DNA of 45,000 nt from Neocallimastix lanati (nom. inval.) (Eukaryota > Neocallimastigomycota > Neocallimastigomycetes > Neocallimastigales > Neocallimastigaceae): contig JACVTC010000030.1 in assembly GCA_016946835.1 (NCBI GenBank), forward strand, positions 985,001 through 1,030,000, given 5' to 3'. Positions 34,656 to 45,000 of the stretch are shown piece by piece. A model generated the notes under the pieces. That model searched no databases. It was not told the origin of the DNA and saw only the letters and a program-made list of their open reading frames with translations. Within the stretch, counting starts at the first letter, position 1, and each line of letters begins with the position of its first letter. Made by a program: the position numbers and the translations under genes.

Positions 34656-35294
34656 TTATTTTTCTTTCCATTTATCATCAAAATAATATGGAATTTGAAG
34701 ATCTTCTTCAGTTAATTTATACTTTTCCTTAATAAATTCATAATTTTCATTATCGGGAAGACGTCCAATTTTCTCTAAATTTTCTTTACCTAAAACTTCT
34801 TTGGCAATAGATGGAATCCATATACCAGATAAATTAGATGTAATCAATGGACAGAAATAAGAATGATTTTCGTAAAAGCTTGGAGTCTTAGCAGTCTTTA
34901 ATTCTTTAGCTTGTTCGGCATTATTCTTAATTTCTTCTAAATGCATTTCTTGAATATCTTTAGATTCTTCTTCTTCTTCTTCTTTTTCTTTTTCTTTTTC
35001 TTTTCCCTTTTCTTTTGGTTTCTTTTGTTCCTTTTTATAATGAACATAGTCAATGGAAGATGAAGAATACTGATCCAATGGGAGATGAATTGTTCTTTTT
35101 TCATAGGTTGACTTGAAGAAGTAGTAATATACAGTAGTATAAATAATTGCTGGAATAAGAGCTATACCAGTGAAATAACCTAATAGATATTTAAAAATTA
35201 ATTATAATGAATAAAAAATATTAATGATAATTTATTTTAATTTAATATTATTTAATAATAAATATTGATATTGTATATATATGGGTGAAAATAA

Positions 35295-35325
<31 letters not shown>

Positions 35326-35910
35326 ATTATTTAATTAATTAATATTTAATAGTATTATTATTAATAATAACTTACATCCTTTAACTTCAAAAATACCCAA
35401 CATAATAACTTGAAGTAATATTAAACCACCAAGAATACGATCATGAACAAATACCCAATTCTTACCGTAGAATTCCCATTCCTAATGAATAAAAAAAAAT
35501 ATATTAAAAAAAAAAAAAATTAGCATCAAATAATAGCGATGAAAATAATATCTAATAAATAAATGTATATATATTGTTATATTTAATATTCTTTAAAAAA
35601 AAAATAAAAAATACCTTTACGTAGAAATATAAAATTTGATATTTAAATGAAAAATAACCAACCAAACAAAATATGAAACCAGCAAATAAAATTAATGGTG
35701 ATATAATAGAATATACAATAGAAATAACTATGATGACCAATGCTGGCGGAAGATTATAACAATAATCAGGCTAAATTTGTATTAATTTTTAAAAATTAAA
35801 TATATAATATTAAATTAGTATATATAAATAAATAATTTAATACTTATTATTTTTCATTTGTTTGTTTATTATGATTACATACAAATTTATAAATATATAT
35901 ATATATATAT

Positions 35911-35941
<31 letters not shown>

Positions 35942-36186
35942 CATACGTAAAGTGTTTCATTCTTTAAATCATAGTAATCTCTTGGAGTTTTACATAATTT
36001 TTTTTCGAACCAATATAAGAATGGAAGGTATGGCTTTGTAAAGGTAGTTACAAGAGATACTGGATAGTGAACGACCAAGTTAATAAAATAAGTCGAACCC
36101 TATTATATTATTAATTTTTATTTTTTTTAATAAATACATATTGATATTAAATTTTGTTAATAAAAGTTAAATTTATTGTAATAATT

Positions 36187-36238
<52 letters not shown>

Positions 36239-37863
36239 TAATAATAATAATATATATCTAAACATTTAAAAGTAATTTAATTACTTGTGGTATTAATGAA
36301 CCAAGAGTATGTAAAATTGATAAAGGTGATTGAAATAATGCAGTAATGAAAGTAATGAAGGCGTTCTATTATATAAATATATATATATATATACAAAAAT
36401 ATATATAATAATATATATATTATAAAAATAATAATTTCAATTAATAAATAATTTAAATTAATAAATAAATAAATAAATATATATATATATATATATATAT
36501 AATATTGATAATAATATTGATAATAGTTAATTGAATATTTACAGAAATTGCAAAAACGAAAAGTAAATTAGTTAATAAAAAGATATAATATTTTCCCATA
36601 ACAGATTGTTCCTTAGCTGAATAGGATTCAAAACATTGGAATGATGAAATGAAATAGAAAACATAAGGTGCTAAAGTCATAAATAAACTTGTAATAATTG
36701 GTGGAATAAAAGTTTGTAAAAGTTCCAAATTTTCTATATTGACAAGCCATGGAAGATGTTCCTTTAACCATTCAACATTTTCAAGTTTATCAATAGAAGC
36801 TAAACCTGAAATAAATGAAACTGGAATAGACCAGAAGATGATAACTATAATAGTGAAAATGGTTAATGTAAAGTTTTGAAGAATTTTTCTTTTGACGGAA
36901 ACATCTATATTGTCCCATATTACATCATTGCAATGGGGAGCAGGAGTACATATCATATCAAAAGTATTATTTGAGGAACAAAGAAGAACTTGTGAAGCAA
37001 TGGTAGAAGAATGTTGACTTTTAAAAGTAACAAAACCAGAACTAGTATAAATACTACTTTCATTAGTTTCATCATCGAAAAATCTTAAACGTATATCCTT
37101 TAAAACTTTAGTATAAGTAATTAACTTTTCAGTATAGTAATCAATACTATCAACAAAGTGACCACCAGACTTCTTTATAGCAACTGGTCTTAAACTTTCA
37201 ACAATGAAATTCATATCTAATGCAGAGCGATTTAACATTGGTGTAGTTTCATCCATATCCGTATCATTATCTCCGTGATTATCATTAGTATCATCAGCAC
37301 TATTAGCATTGATTTTATTAACAGTTCGACCGACATTATCAACAACATCCTCTTCAATATCAATAAGTTCCTTCTTTAATGCAGATAATTCAGCATTAGA
37401 TAAAGTGGGTTCATCAAGATTAATAAATGATTTTTCATTATCTTCATCTTCTTCATCTTTATTTTTATTTTTATTATTTTCTGAAGAAGTAACAATTTCA
37501 TTAAGATCATTTCCTGACGAATTTGATTGCTCAATTAATCGACTATTTTTACGTTTATATTCAAGTATATTATTAATCCATGTACAGTAAGCTTTTTCTA
37601 ATCTACGTAAAGCTTTGTCCCTTTTATAATTAATATTTACTAAATATTCATCAAAATCTCTCATAACAAAAGCGCTTTCTACTTCTCCTATATCATGATC
37701 AATAAACCATTGTTTTAATGCCTTATCTGTTCTATAATTCGGTGGAATACCTTGAACAAGAACAGTACGGAATTGAATTAATTCATCTAATCTTTCTTTA
37801 TGGGCTTTAATTGTTTCTTCTCTCTTATAATTATATTCATATCTTAAATATTCAAGATAATAC

Positions 37864-37925
<62 letters not shown>

Positions 37926-39102
37926 TTATATAAAAAATATATCCATAAAAATAAAAATTATTAAATTAGCAAAAAAAAAAAAATTATAATTTAATATATA
38001 TATATAATTATAAATAAATAATAGATTTAATTTATATACAAAATACTTACATCATATAATTTTTTACAAACAAAGAAAGTGAATACGTAAATAAAGACAG
38101 CATGAACAATGTGTAAATTTGAATTGTTTGGTACGTTAGCAATTGAAAAACGTTTTAAACCAATAGATAAAAATGGCATTGTTGTATTATCATAATTGTC
38201 ATAATCTGGTATTTGAGCATAATAATTTATTGGTATTAAAACTGGAGCTACAATGAATGAACCAAATGCAAAAATCATTAAACCAAGTTTAAACATTTTT
38301 ATGAACATAGCTAAATTAAAATAATAATAATAATAATAATAAAATGTTTAAATTATTTGTTATTTTTGTTTCATTTTAATTTATTTATTTTTTTATTATA
38401 TATACATATATATTAGTATATAAAGCTCAAAAATAATTAATTTAAAAACAATTTCAATTATTGAAATAGAATGAAACTATATATGTACCTGCATCCAAAC
38501 CAATATTATCAATAATCCATTCCTCGGGTACAGAAGCTATATGCTTTATTAAATTAACAAAACCATTTTTATATTCTGGAGTATTACCACTTTTTTAATA
38601 TATATATTAAATTAAAATTTCGATACAATAAGAAAATATTAATTTTTTTTTAAAAAAAGAAAAAAAAAAAATAAGATATTATATTGTTACAATATTGATA
38701 AATAATAATTATATATAATAATTAATGATTTGAAAATTCATTTAATTAATATATATATTAAAATTACAAAAATTAAATTGTAAAAAAAAAAATTAGAATG
38801 ATATTAATAGAAATTGATTTTTTAAATTTAAAATGTTTATACTGTCATATTATATATATAGGTAAATAATTGTAAATGAAAATAATAATTTTGTATATTT
38901 ACGGTAAAACTATTAATCTTTTAAAGTAAATTAATTTTCCCCAATTATATTTTCTGATGATTTCAAAAAATAAAATACCAATAACCAAAACTGTTACTGT
39001 AATTACAATTTGAATACATAAACCAATAATAGATGGTTTATCAACAGCCCAATGACTAATTCCATCTTGAATTTCTTCTTCATAAATTTTAATTTGCTTC
39101 AT
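34656..39102 (-). CDS. CSC1: OSCA/TMEM63/CSC1-family cation channel, nine exons, 966 residues
   Basis: Exons (minus strand) are 39102-38903, 38589-38489, 38310-38051, 37862-36543, 36365-36285, 36099-35947, 35770-35615, 35481-35376 and 35179-34656. Every junction is GT...AG and the sum, 2901 nt, is in frame. Domains: an N-terminal RSN1_TM part (TM0 near residues 25-50; GFVNLIKHIASVPEEWIIDN; further helices to ~187); the PHM7_cyt cytosolic domain (FRTVLVQGIPPNY, later SGFVTFKSQ); then the RSN1_7TM pore domain (WDNIDVSVKRKI; PVSFISGLASI; SSFQCFESYSAKEQS; YCYNLPPALVIIVISIVYS; FKYQILYFYVK). The tail has a Lys/Glu tract and LSGIWIPSIAKEVLG, resembling fungal Csc1 tails. OSCA/TMEM63 proteins are membrane channels opened by osmotic or mechanical stress and often calcium-permeable. 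An unusual acidic Asp/Asn/Glu-rich insert interrupts the cytosolic domain. Introns carry (AAT)n microsatellites at 36188-36250 and 37867-37924. Confidence 0.96.
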
Positions 39103-39575
39103 GATATTTTTTTTTATTTTATTTTATTTTTTTTATTTTTATTTAATTATCTATTTATTTATTATTATTATAAATTTTCCCCTTTTTTTTTTCAAAAAAA
39201 AAGTAATAATTAATTATTATTATTTTTTTTGATTCTATTTATTTTTATGTATCAATAAATTTTCAAAATTTACTTATTTTAATATAATTGCTATTTTCTT
39301 TAAATATATATATCAAGATTTTTTTTTTTTTTTTGTTTTTTTGTTTTTTTTTTTGTTTTTTTTAAATATCTTAATTTAAAAATACATATTACAATATGAA
39401 ATTTTTAAATTAAGATTAATGTTATCTTTTTTTTTATTTTAATATATTAATTAAAATTAATATACATTATTTTTTTTTTTTATTTTTACTATTTTTACTA
39501 TTTTTTATTTATAAATTATTTTAATTGATTTTCAAATGAAGACATTTATCTTCGAATATTATATATTTGTTAATA

Positions 39576-39611
<36 letters not shown>

Positions 39612-40346
39612 GGAAATAAAAATAAATTATTTAATAGGATAATTAATATAAAAATTAATATAACTAATATATTATAATACATTATTAAATATATAGATTA
39701 ATAAAGTTCTATTTAATTTAAACATTATGTAATATTTTTAAAAAAATCATTTTAAACATTTTATTTCTTATTAAAATCTTTTTAAAGAATTTGGAATAAA
39801 CTTTTTTATTTTATTAATGTCATTAGATAAATTAATATTAATTTATTTATAATAAATAATTAAATTTAAATAATAAATAATTATAGAAATTTTTTATTTT
39901 TTTATATATATATAAAAATAAAATATTTTCATAAAATCTCTTTATAATTAAAAAGAGAAAAAAAAAAAAAAAGAAATAAAAATGAATAAATAATACTAAC
40001 TTAATTCAGAATAAATAATTAAATAAATAATTGAATATAAATAGTAAATAAAAAAATAAAATATATTCTTATAATTACTATATAATAAAATAAACTAAAT
40101 AATTAATACTTACTCATTCAGAATAAATAATTAGATATATAACAAATTAAGTAATTTAATATAAATAACAAATAATTAAATAAATATTATATATTTTAAA
40201 CGTTTAAAAATAAGAGGTTTTCATTAACACTTCATAACTAGAAAGATGAAATAATTAATACCAATTTATTCATAGTAAATAATTCTTAATTTAAAAAACG
40301 AATAATTCAAAATTAAATTTAATTATTTTTTCATTTTTAATTATTC

Positions 40347-40398
<52 letters not shown>

Positions 40399-40655
40399 TT
40401 TTGAACATTAAAAAATAATATATTTTCTTATAAAATACTTTATAATTATAAAAAAAATGAATAATTAAAACAAATTTATTGATAATAAATAATTTAATAA
40501 TAATAAATATCTTAATAACAAATAATAAAGAAATGTTTTATTTTTTTGTATAAATTATAAAATAAAATATTTATTTAAAAGCTTTTAAACCATATATATA
40601 ATTAAATATAATTAAATATTTAATTAAAATATTTAATTAACATATTTAATTATAA
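39103..40655. other. AT-rich region between the CSC1-like gene and the MULE relic
   Basis: T-rich tracts upstream of the channel start (39110-39380), several poly-A runs (39585-39610, 40356-40392) and loose duplications of AATAATTAAATAAATAA words. An inverted repeat at 40291-40355 is listed separately. No gene. Confidence 0.5.
40291..40355. repeat. Inverted repeat, 17-bp perfect arms
   Basis: TTAAAAAACGAATAATT (40291-40307) and its exact complement AATTATTCGTTTTTTAA (40339-40355) are separated by 31 bp. It is followed at once by a ~40-base poly-A run. Confidence 0.85.
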
Positions 40656-40788
40656 ATGGAAAAAGATATAAATATTGAAATAATTGAAACTAATCGAAGA
40701 AATGAACAAATTATTATTAACAAAAAATATATTTAATTTTTTATCTAAAAAAAAGATAGCTCTAAAGTATATAAATGTACTGAATATT

Positions 40789-40907
40789 AAACTTTAAATA
40801 AATGCAAAATTTTCATTATTTTATATGATAAAAAATAAAACTTTTATATTTTAAAATTTCCTTCTTACCATATAAAATAATGAAAAGTTTGCATTTATTT
40901 AAAGTTT
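40789..40907. repeat. Inverted repeat inside the MULE relic, 39-bp arms
   Basis: Arm 40789-40827 (starts AAACTTTAAATAAATGCAAA) and arm 40869-40907 are reverse complements with one mismatch. Only the first arm corresponds to the normal transposase sequence; the second is extra. Confidence 0.93.
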
Positions 40908-41049
40908 ACATAATCATCTTGAAAAAGTACTTGATACACCTATATTGTTTGAAAAAGACAAAATTAATGATGAAATTAGGAATAGTTTAATTCCTTTGGG
41001 TATAAAGCTTAAATGAATATATAATGAAGTTTCACAAGAAATAGAATTT

Positions 41050-41111
41050 ATATGATCTGAATATAATTCAATTTTATTTCTATATATAATTGAATTATAT
41101 TCAGGTCATAT
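41050..41111. repeat. Inverted repeat inside the MULE relic, 24-bp arms
   Basis: Arms 41050-41073 (ATATGATCTGAATATAATTC...) and 41088-41111 are reverse complements with one mismatch and a 14-bp loop. Confidence 0.92.
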
Positions 41112-41258
41112 AAAAAATTTCATTGGGAATTCAAAAAAAAGGCATATCTAATTCAGCGGAAAAAATATTTCTTAACATAAATATTAAGTACTTATTTGAC
41201 ACTATAAAAGAGCATTAAAGTTTAAAAAAAAAATGAATTATATTATAATGAAGTAAAA

Positions 41259-41372
41259 TATAATAATATATATATATTATAAAGTGGGGGATTGTGCATT
41301 TCGCTTGGTTATGAATATTTATAACTTAATTTTATTATGATAATGACAGGATACTGTAAAAAATTTTTCCTT

Positions 41373-41406
<34 letters not shown>

Positions 41407-41929
41407 CAGATAAAGTTATATAGAGTCTTTAAATTAAATATTATTAAATATCTATTTCCAATGAAATAACAATATATTCTATTAAAAAAGAATTATAAAA
41501 AATTATTTTTATAATTGAATATTAATAAATTATATATATAAAAAAAAGAATATTTATTATTTATTTAATTATTATTTATTTGATTATTAAAAAACAAGTC
41601 ACATACAAAAATACGCCACATCGAGAAATCCACGATTGCGTAAAGCACTAGATTCTATAAAGTGATTTCAAACTTAGCCTTTTGTAAATCCTAAATATAT
41701 AATTGATATTTAATTAGGAGTGAAATAAATAATAATAATCAATCTTTGAAATTTTTATAATATTTATTTATATTCTTGAAATCTATTCAAAAATATTTTA
41801 TTTTTAAATGATTTTTTATTTTTAAATACTATTTTTATTTTTAAATAATACTTTATTTTTAAATACTATTTTATTTTTAAATGATTTTTTATTTTTTAAA
41901 TAATACCTCTATTGTGACAATCTTTTCAT
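41259..41929. other. Unassigned sequence with a TIR-like motif and a short tandem repeat
   Basis: GGGGGATTGTGCATTTCG at 41286-41303 resembles the MULE terminal sequence. 41590-41720 is a small island of higher complexity with no readable frame. 41790-41910 repeats TATTTTTAAATACTATTTT / AATGATTTT variants about six times. Confidence 0.45.
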
Positions 41930-42480
41930 TTTAGATAAACCACAGGTAATACAATTATTGCAATTGTTAACATTACTAGTAGTATATTATTTTACGAATT
42001 TCATTAAATCCTTGTGATAGAAATGACCAAATCTTCTATGCTAAAGATTATCGTTATTAGTGTTCACAATTAAATTATTACATTTATTATTATTTTTAAT
42101 ATTATTATCATTATCTGTAATGATAAGGTATGGTTCATTGACAATTAGTTTAGATAGTGAAATTAATTCAGTTTAGGTAAAATTGAATTCCGCTAATCAA
42201 ATTTTTATTTGCATGTTTTGAGTAGAATACTTTATATAAGATAATGCTATAACCCTTTATAGAACTTTTGTACATACTAAATCCTTCGAATTCCATTTCA
42301 GAATAGCTAGTGCAAGTTAATTTGATTTTGTATTCTTTAAAGTTTGTTAATAAACCTCTATCATTAGTAATGTGTACAATTGCACCAGAATCATATATCC
42401 AAATTGATTAGTTATTTTCATTTGCAGTTATACAGTTACTATTATTATAATTATTAATATAATTAATAATATCTTTGTAT
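41930..42480 (-). pseudogene. Ty1/copia retrotransposon Pol relic (protease to gag-pre-integrase)
   Basis: On the minus strand, from about 42415 downward, the sequence reads SIWIYDSGAIVHITNDRGLL, the D-S-G aspartic protease site typical of copia polyproteins. A protease-like stretch ends in NKNLISGIQFYLN, then stops and an AAT-rich patch follow, and HRRFGHFYHKDLMKFVK with NNCITCGLSKMKR (~42035-41940) matches the gag-pre-integrase domain, where LWH-R-GH and C..C are standard. In-frame stops occur before IWIYD, after FYLN and where the Trp of LWH should be. The integrase and reverse transcriptase parts and LTRs were not found. Confidence 0.8.
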
Positions 42481-42599
42481 TTATATAATTAATATCATAG
42501 TTAATTATTACAAAATTGAAAATAGTAATTTAGATAAATATCTTAAGATTATTTTATTTTACCATAATTTTTTTTTTTTTTTATTAAAAAATTTTATTA

Positions 42600-42895
42600 A
42601 AAGTGATAAATTCTTATACTTTATATCATAATTTATATTGCAAAATATCAAACTTAACCAAGAGCGTCGACGTCGTACTGATAAGGCATAATGAAAATAC
42701 AGGATTATCATCTATTACTACGAAGGGTGATTCTCGCCCTAGTAGCTCAATAAATGATGAATCCGGGGAGAGTTTAGTGGACACCACACTATCTATTTTA
42801 AGGATGTTACTTCTAAATTTTATTTCTTTTTTATTTGATAGGAAGGGTAAAATTCCCGCATAGTACAACTTGCCGAAATACATAGTATTTTCGAG
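42600..42895. other. GC-richer island, open on both strands, unrecognised
   Basis: The plus frame 42603-42863 and minus frame 42883-42626 are both open for ~85 codons across a stretch with several CpG and GTCGACGTCG. The minus frame (starts MYFGKLYYAG; contains SFIELLGRESPFVVIDDNPV) has an ATG, a balanced composition and no Asn/Lys/Phe tracts, and is the better candidate. No family is recognised. It lies just outside the copia relic and could be another piece of that element, such as an LTR or a terminal coding remnant. Confidence 0.35.
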
Positions 42896-43018
42896 CTTTT
42901 TTATTTTTTATTTTTTATTTTTTAATTTTTTATTTTTAATTTCTAATGTACTTTTCACCTACATGTATTTTTTAAAATAAAATTTAATAAAGTTTTTGGA
43001 AGTGTATTCTCTTCCCTG

Positions 43019-43065
<47 letters not shown>

Positions 43066-43817
43066 TCATAATTTATATATTATTTAACTAATTATAAAAA
43101 AAATTTCCTTTAAATAAACTAATATAATACTACTTAAAAAAAATAATAATAATAAATAAATAAATAAAGATATTATTAAATATTGTTTCGCTTAATCTAA
43201 TTTTAATATATTTTCCACAATTGGTAATAAATATAATTAATTATAGTTGTTAAAACATGTTTTTTTAGGATTTTCAAAAAGTAATTTAATGTATTTAGTG
43301 TAATTTTGATAACATTGTTTATTATTTATTTAGAGTTGAAGGAAAAAAATTAAAGACCTCTTCAGAGTACTAAAAGATAATATTAGTTATTAATTAGTGG
43401 AATATATGGCTATCAATAAGGAAATAATAATGATATATAACTATAAAGAAAAATAATAATGATAATAATATAGCAATAAAAGATGATTCCTAATTAGATA
43501 AATAATAAAAACAAAAATAAAAATATAATAAAGTAATACATTTACTTATAATTAATCATTACATAATAAAAAATAGATATATTTTATCTGTTTAAAATAA
43601 TATTTGTATTTTTTATATAATTTATAATTCATTAATTATTATGAAATATGATTGGATTCTTATATTTATATATTTTATTTGTACAAAAAAACTACCAAAA
43701 ATTTTTCATTAGAACTAAATATAATGCTGTAACTTTAAATTTTTAGATTAATAATAATATTTTTAAAAAAATAAAATATATATAAACAATAAAAAACAAC
43801 CAAAAAAAAAAAAAAAA
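42896..43817. other. AT-rich spacer upstream of the Sm-like gene
   Basis: TTTTTTATT repeats (42900-42945), a ~40-base poly-A run (43022-43061) and ordinary AT filler. The last ~100 bases should contain the promoter of the following gene; a poly-A tract touches its ATG. Confidence 0.5.
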
Positions 43818-44499
43818 ATGGCAGCACCAGAAGTATACTGTCCAAGAAATGTTACTGAAAGTATAACAGAACTTAGTAAATATATTTATAAAAAACTAAG
43901 AGTTACCATTGAAGATAGAAGAGAATTAGTAGGCTATTTTATGTGTATTGATAAAGCTAAAAATATTATATTATCTGGTACCAATGAATATTCAATAAAA
44001 GAAGAAATATTAGAGCAAGAAAAAGAAGAAAAAAAAGAAACTACAACTAATAAAGAAGGAAAAGTTGAACGATTACCAGATGAATGCTGTAAATATAAAT
44101 AAGATATATATATTTTTTGAAATAATAATTTTACATTTCTAATTATTGAAATTTAAAATTATATATTAATTTACTATATAATATATTTATTTATTATTTA
44201 TCAATATAAATAATAATAATAATAATAATAATAATATTTAAAACAAATCTATAAAATATAATAAAGATGATTGTCGTTTTCTTGGATTAGTTTTGGTAAC
44301 TAAATATATATATATATATATTATATTGATAAAATTGTTCGATAAATTATTTTTTATTTTTTATATTTAAATAATTTATATTACTCAATTATTAATTATT
44401 AAATTATTTAATTATAAATATTATTATAATATTATACAATTAAAGATTCCAGGAAAATATATTAAAAAAGTTGAAGCAATGTCTATCACATATTTTTAA
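43818..44499 (+). CDS. NAA38: Sm-like protein, probable NatC auxiliary subunit NAA38/Mak31 (LSMD1), three exons
   Basis: Exons are 43818-44088, 44267-44295 and 44446-44499 (donors GTAAAT and GTAACT; acceptors AAAG), 354 nt in phase, 117 residues. The Sm1 part is KKLRVTIEDRRELVGYFMCI then DKAKNIILSGTNEY; the Sm2 part is RFLGLVLIPGKYIKKVEA, split across exons 2 and 3. Between them is a charged Glu/Lys loop (about residues 55-85). The D.ELVG.F.C.D...N.IL...EY order is closest to NAA38/LSMD1, the Sm-fold subunit that with Naa30 and Naa35 forms the NatC N-terminal acetyltransferase on ribosomes. An LSm8-like spliceosomal Sm protein is the main alternative. The 29-nt exon 2 is very short and rests on the splice reading. 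Confidence 0.82.
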
Positions 44500-45000
44500 A
44501 ATAATTAACATTACATTAAAAAAAAAAAAAATTAACTGAAATTTAAATTATAAATAAATATCAATATCATAAATTTAAAGATAGAATTTTCTGTTATTAT
44601 TATTATTATTACTATTAATTATTTTACTACCCTTACTATGATTTAAAAATTGAAATTAAAAGTAAAAATTTCAATGCATAAAATATACCAATTTATTTTT
44701 ATATTAAAGTTCACATTCACAATATAATGTATATACCATTAAAAATATTATTAATAAATATTTAAAATAAATAATTCGTTTTTTATAAATTGATTAACTA
44801 AAATACTTAAACATAAAAATAATAATAAATTAAATGGAATATTAAAATAAAAAATATATATATATCAAAGTTACAATATATATATATATTCGTTGGTTTG
44901 TTTTGTTTTGTTTTGTTATAATTTAATTTTCTAAATCATAATTATATTTATCATTAATTAATGATCAGATTTTAACATGTATTTAATAAATACAAATAAA
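44500..45000. other. AT-rich 3' end of window
   Basis: Nothing gene-like. A short (TTTTG)n tract lies at about 44900-44917. Confidence 0.5.

Larger units (their letters stand above)
40656..41258 (+). pseudogene. Relic of a MULE transposase with inverted self-insertions
   Basis: The ATG at 40656 opens a copy of the 13450-14886 transposase N-terminus (EIIETNRRNEQIIINKK against EISETNRGNEQIIINKK), then KCTEY, TLNKCK, a stop-ridden stretch, HNHLEK (~40912), NDEIRNSLIPLGIK and EVSQEIEFI. It then jumps past the DDE core and resumes at GISNSAEKIFLNINIKY (~41140), matching GISNAAKKVFPNINIKY. At least five in-frame stops and an internal deletion of about 140 residues (including both catalytic Asp positions) make it dead. 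Two inserted segments are inverted copies of the adjacent transposase sequence (40869-40907 and 41088-41111). No matching pair of terminal repeats could be placed around it. Confidence 0.85.

Noticed and set aside
36000-36105. TCGAACC motifs resembling a tRNA T-arm
   Set aside because: They fall inside coding exon 6 of the CSC1-like gene and no cloverleaf can be drawn.
34656-39102. SPX-EXS phosphate transporter
   Set aside because: Considered first because of the multi-membrane layout, but the N-terminus lacks an SPX domain and the motifs fit OSCA/TMEM63/CSC1.
1-45000. CRISPR arrays, defence islands or prokaryotic operons
   Set aside because: Tandem repeats here lack unique spacers, and gene structure is clearly eukaryotic with spliceosomal introns.

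Overview
The window is extremely AT-rich. It is packed with homopolymer runs and microsatellites, and its real genes are split by short GT(A/T)(A/T)GT...AG introns. The protein content points to an anaerobic gut fungus (Neocallimastigomycota). The strongest marker is a secreted polysaccharide lyase ending in an Asn-rich linker and a four-cysteine fungal dockerin, the module that anchors enzymes into the fungal cellulosome. A bacterial-type Rpn/PD-(D/E)XK nuclease and long ankyrin-repeat proteins are also typical of these genomes. No prokaryotic operons, CRISPR arrays, rRNA or convincing tRNA genes were seen.

Layout. 727-2389 (+): a complete four-exon ORMDL gene, the regulator of serine palmitoyltransferase. 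4058-5190 (+): a decayed LRR-SH3 gene with signal peptide, several single-repeat exons and a recognisable SH3 core. 5560-7828: a 2.3 kb unit carrying an Rpn nuclease gene (-). 9033-11258 plus 15743-15802: a second copy of that unit, with its nuclease frame broken by a 2-base loss, split by a 4.48 kb insertion. The insertion (11259-15742) is a Mutator-like (MULE) transposon with 53-bp terminal inverted repeats, an 8-bp target-site duplication, an intact transposase (13450-14886, -), several minisatellites and a subterminal motif cluster. The first copy of the unit preserves the empty target site.

16150-18578 holds an Asn-rich gag-like ORF (+) and an inverted, truncated copy of its C-terminal part (-). 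21447-23543 (-) is an intronless ankyrin-repeat protein. 23.5-29.3 kb is gene-poor low-complexity DNA. 29318-31737 (-) is the dockerin-bearing PL4 rhamnogalacturonan lyase: four exons, catalytic-type residues retained, but four frame changes in its last exon. 33.2-33.9 kb is a five-copy tandem array. 34656-39102 (-) is a complete nine-exon OSCA/TMEM63/CSC1 mechanosensitive-type channel (966 aa, every exon junction in phase). 40656-41258 (+) is a MULE transposase relic that has twice acquired inverted copies of its own sequence. 41930-42480 (-) is a Ty1/copia Pol relic. 43818-44499 (+) is a three-exon Sm-like protein best matching NAA38/Mak31 of the NatC acetyltransferase.

The genes do not form one pathway. 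ORMDL, CSC1 and NAA38 are housekeeping. The lyase belongs to plant cell-wall breakdown. Most of the rest is a nested record of transposon and repeat activity. The clearest structural result is the MULE insertion dated relative to the Rpn-unit duplication by the paralogous empty site.
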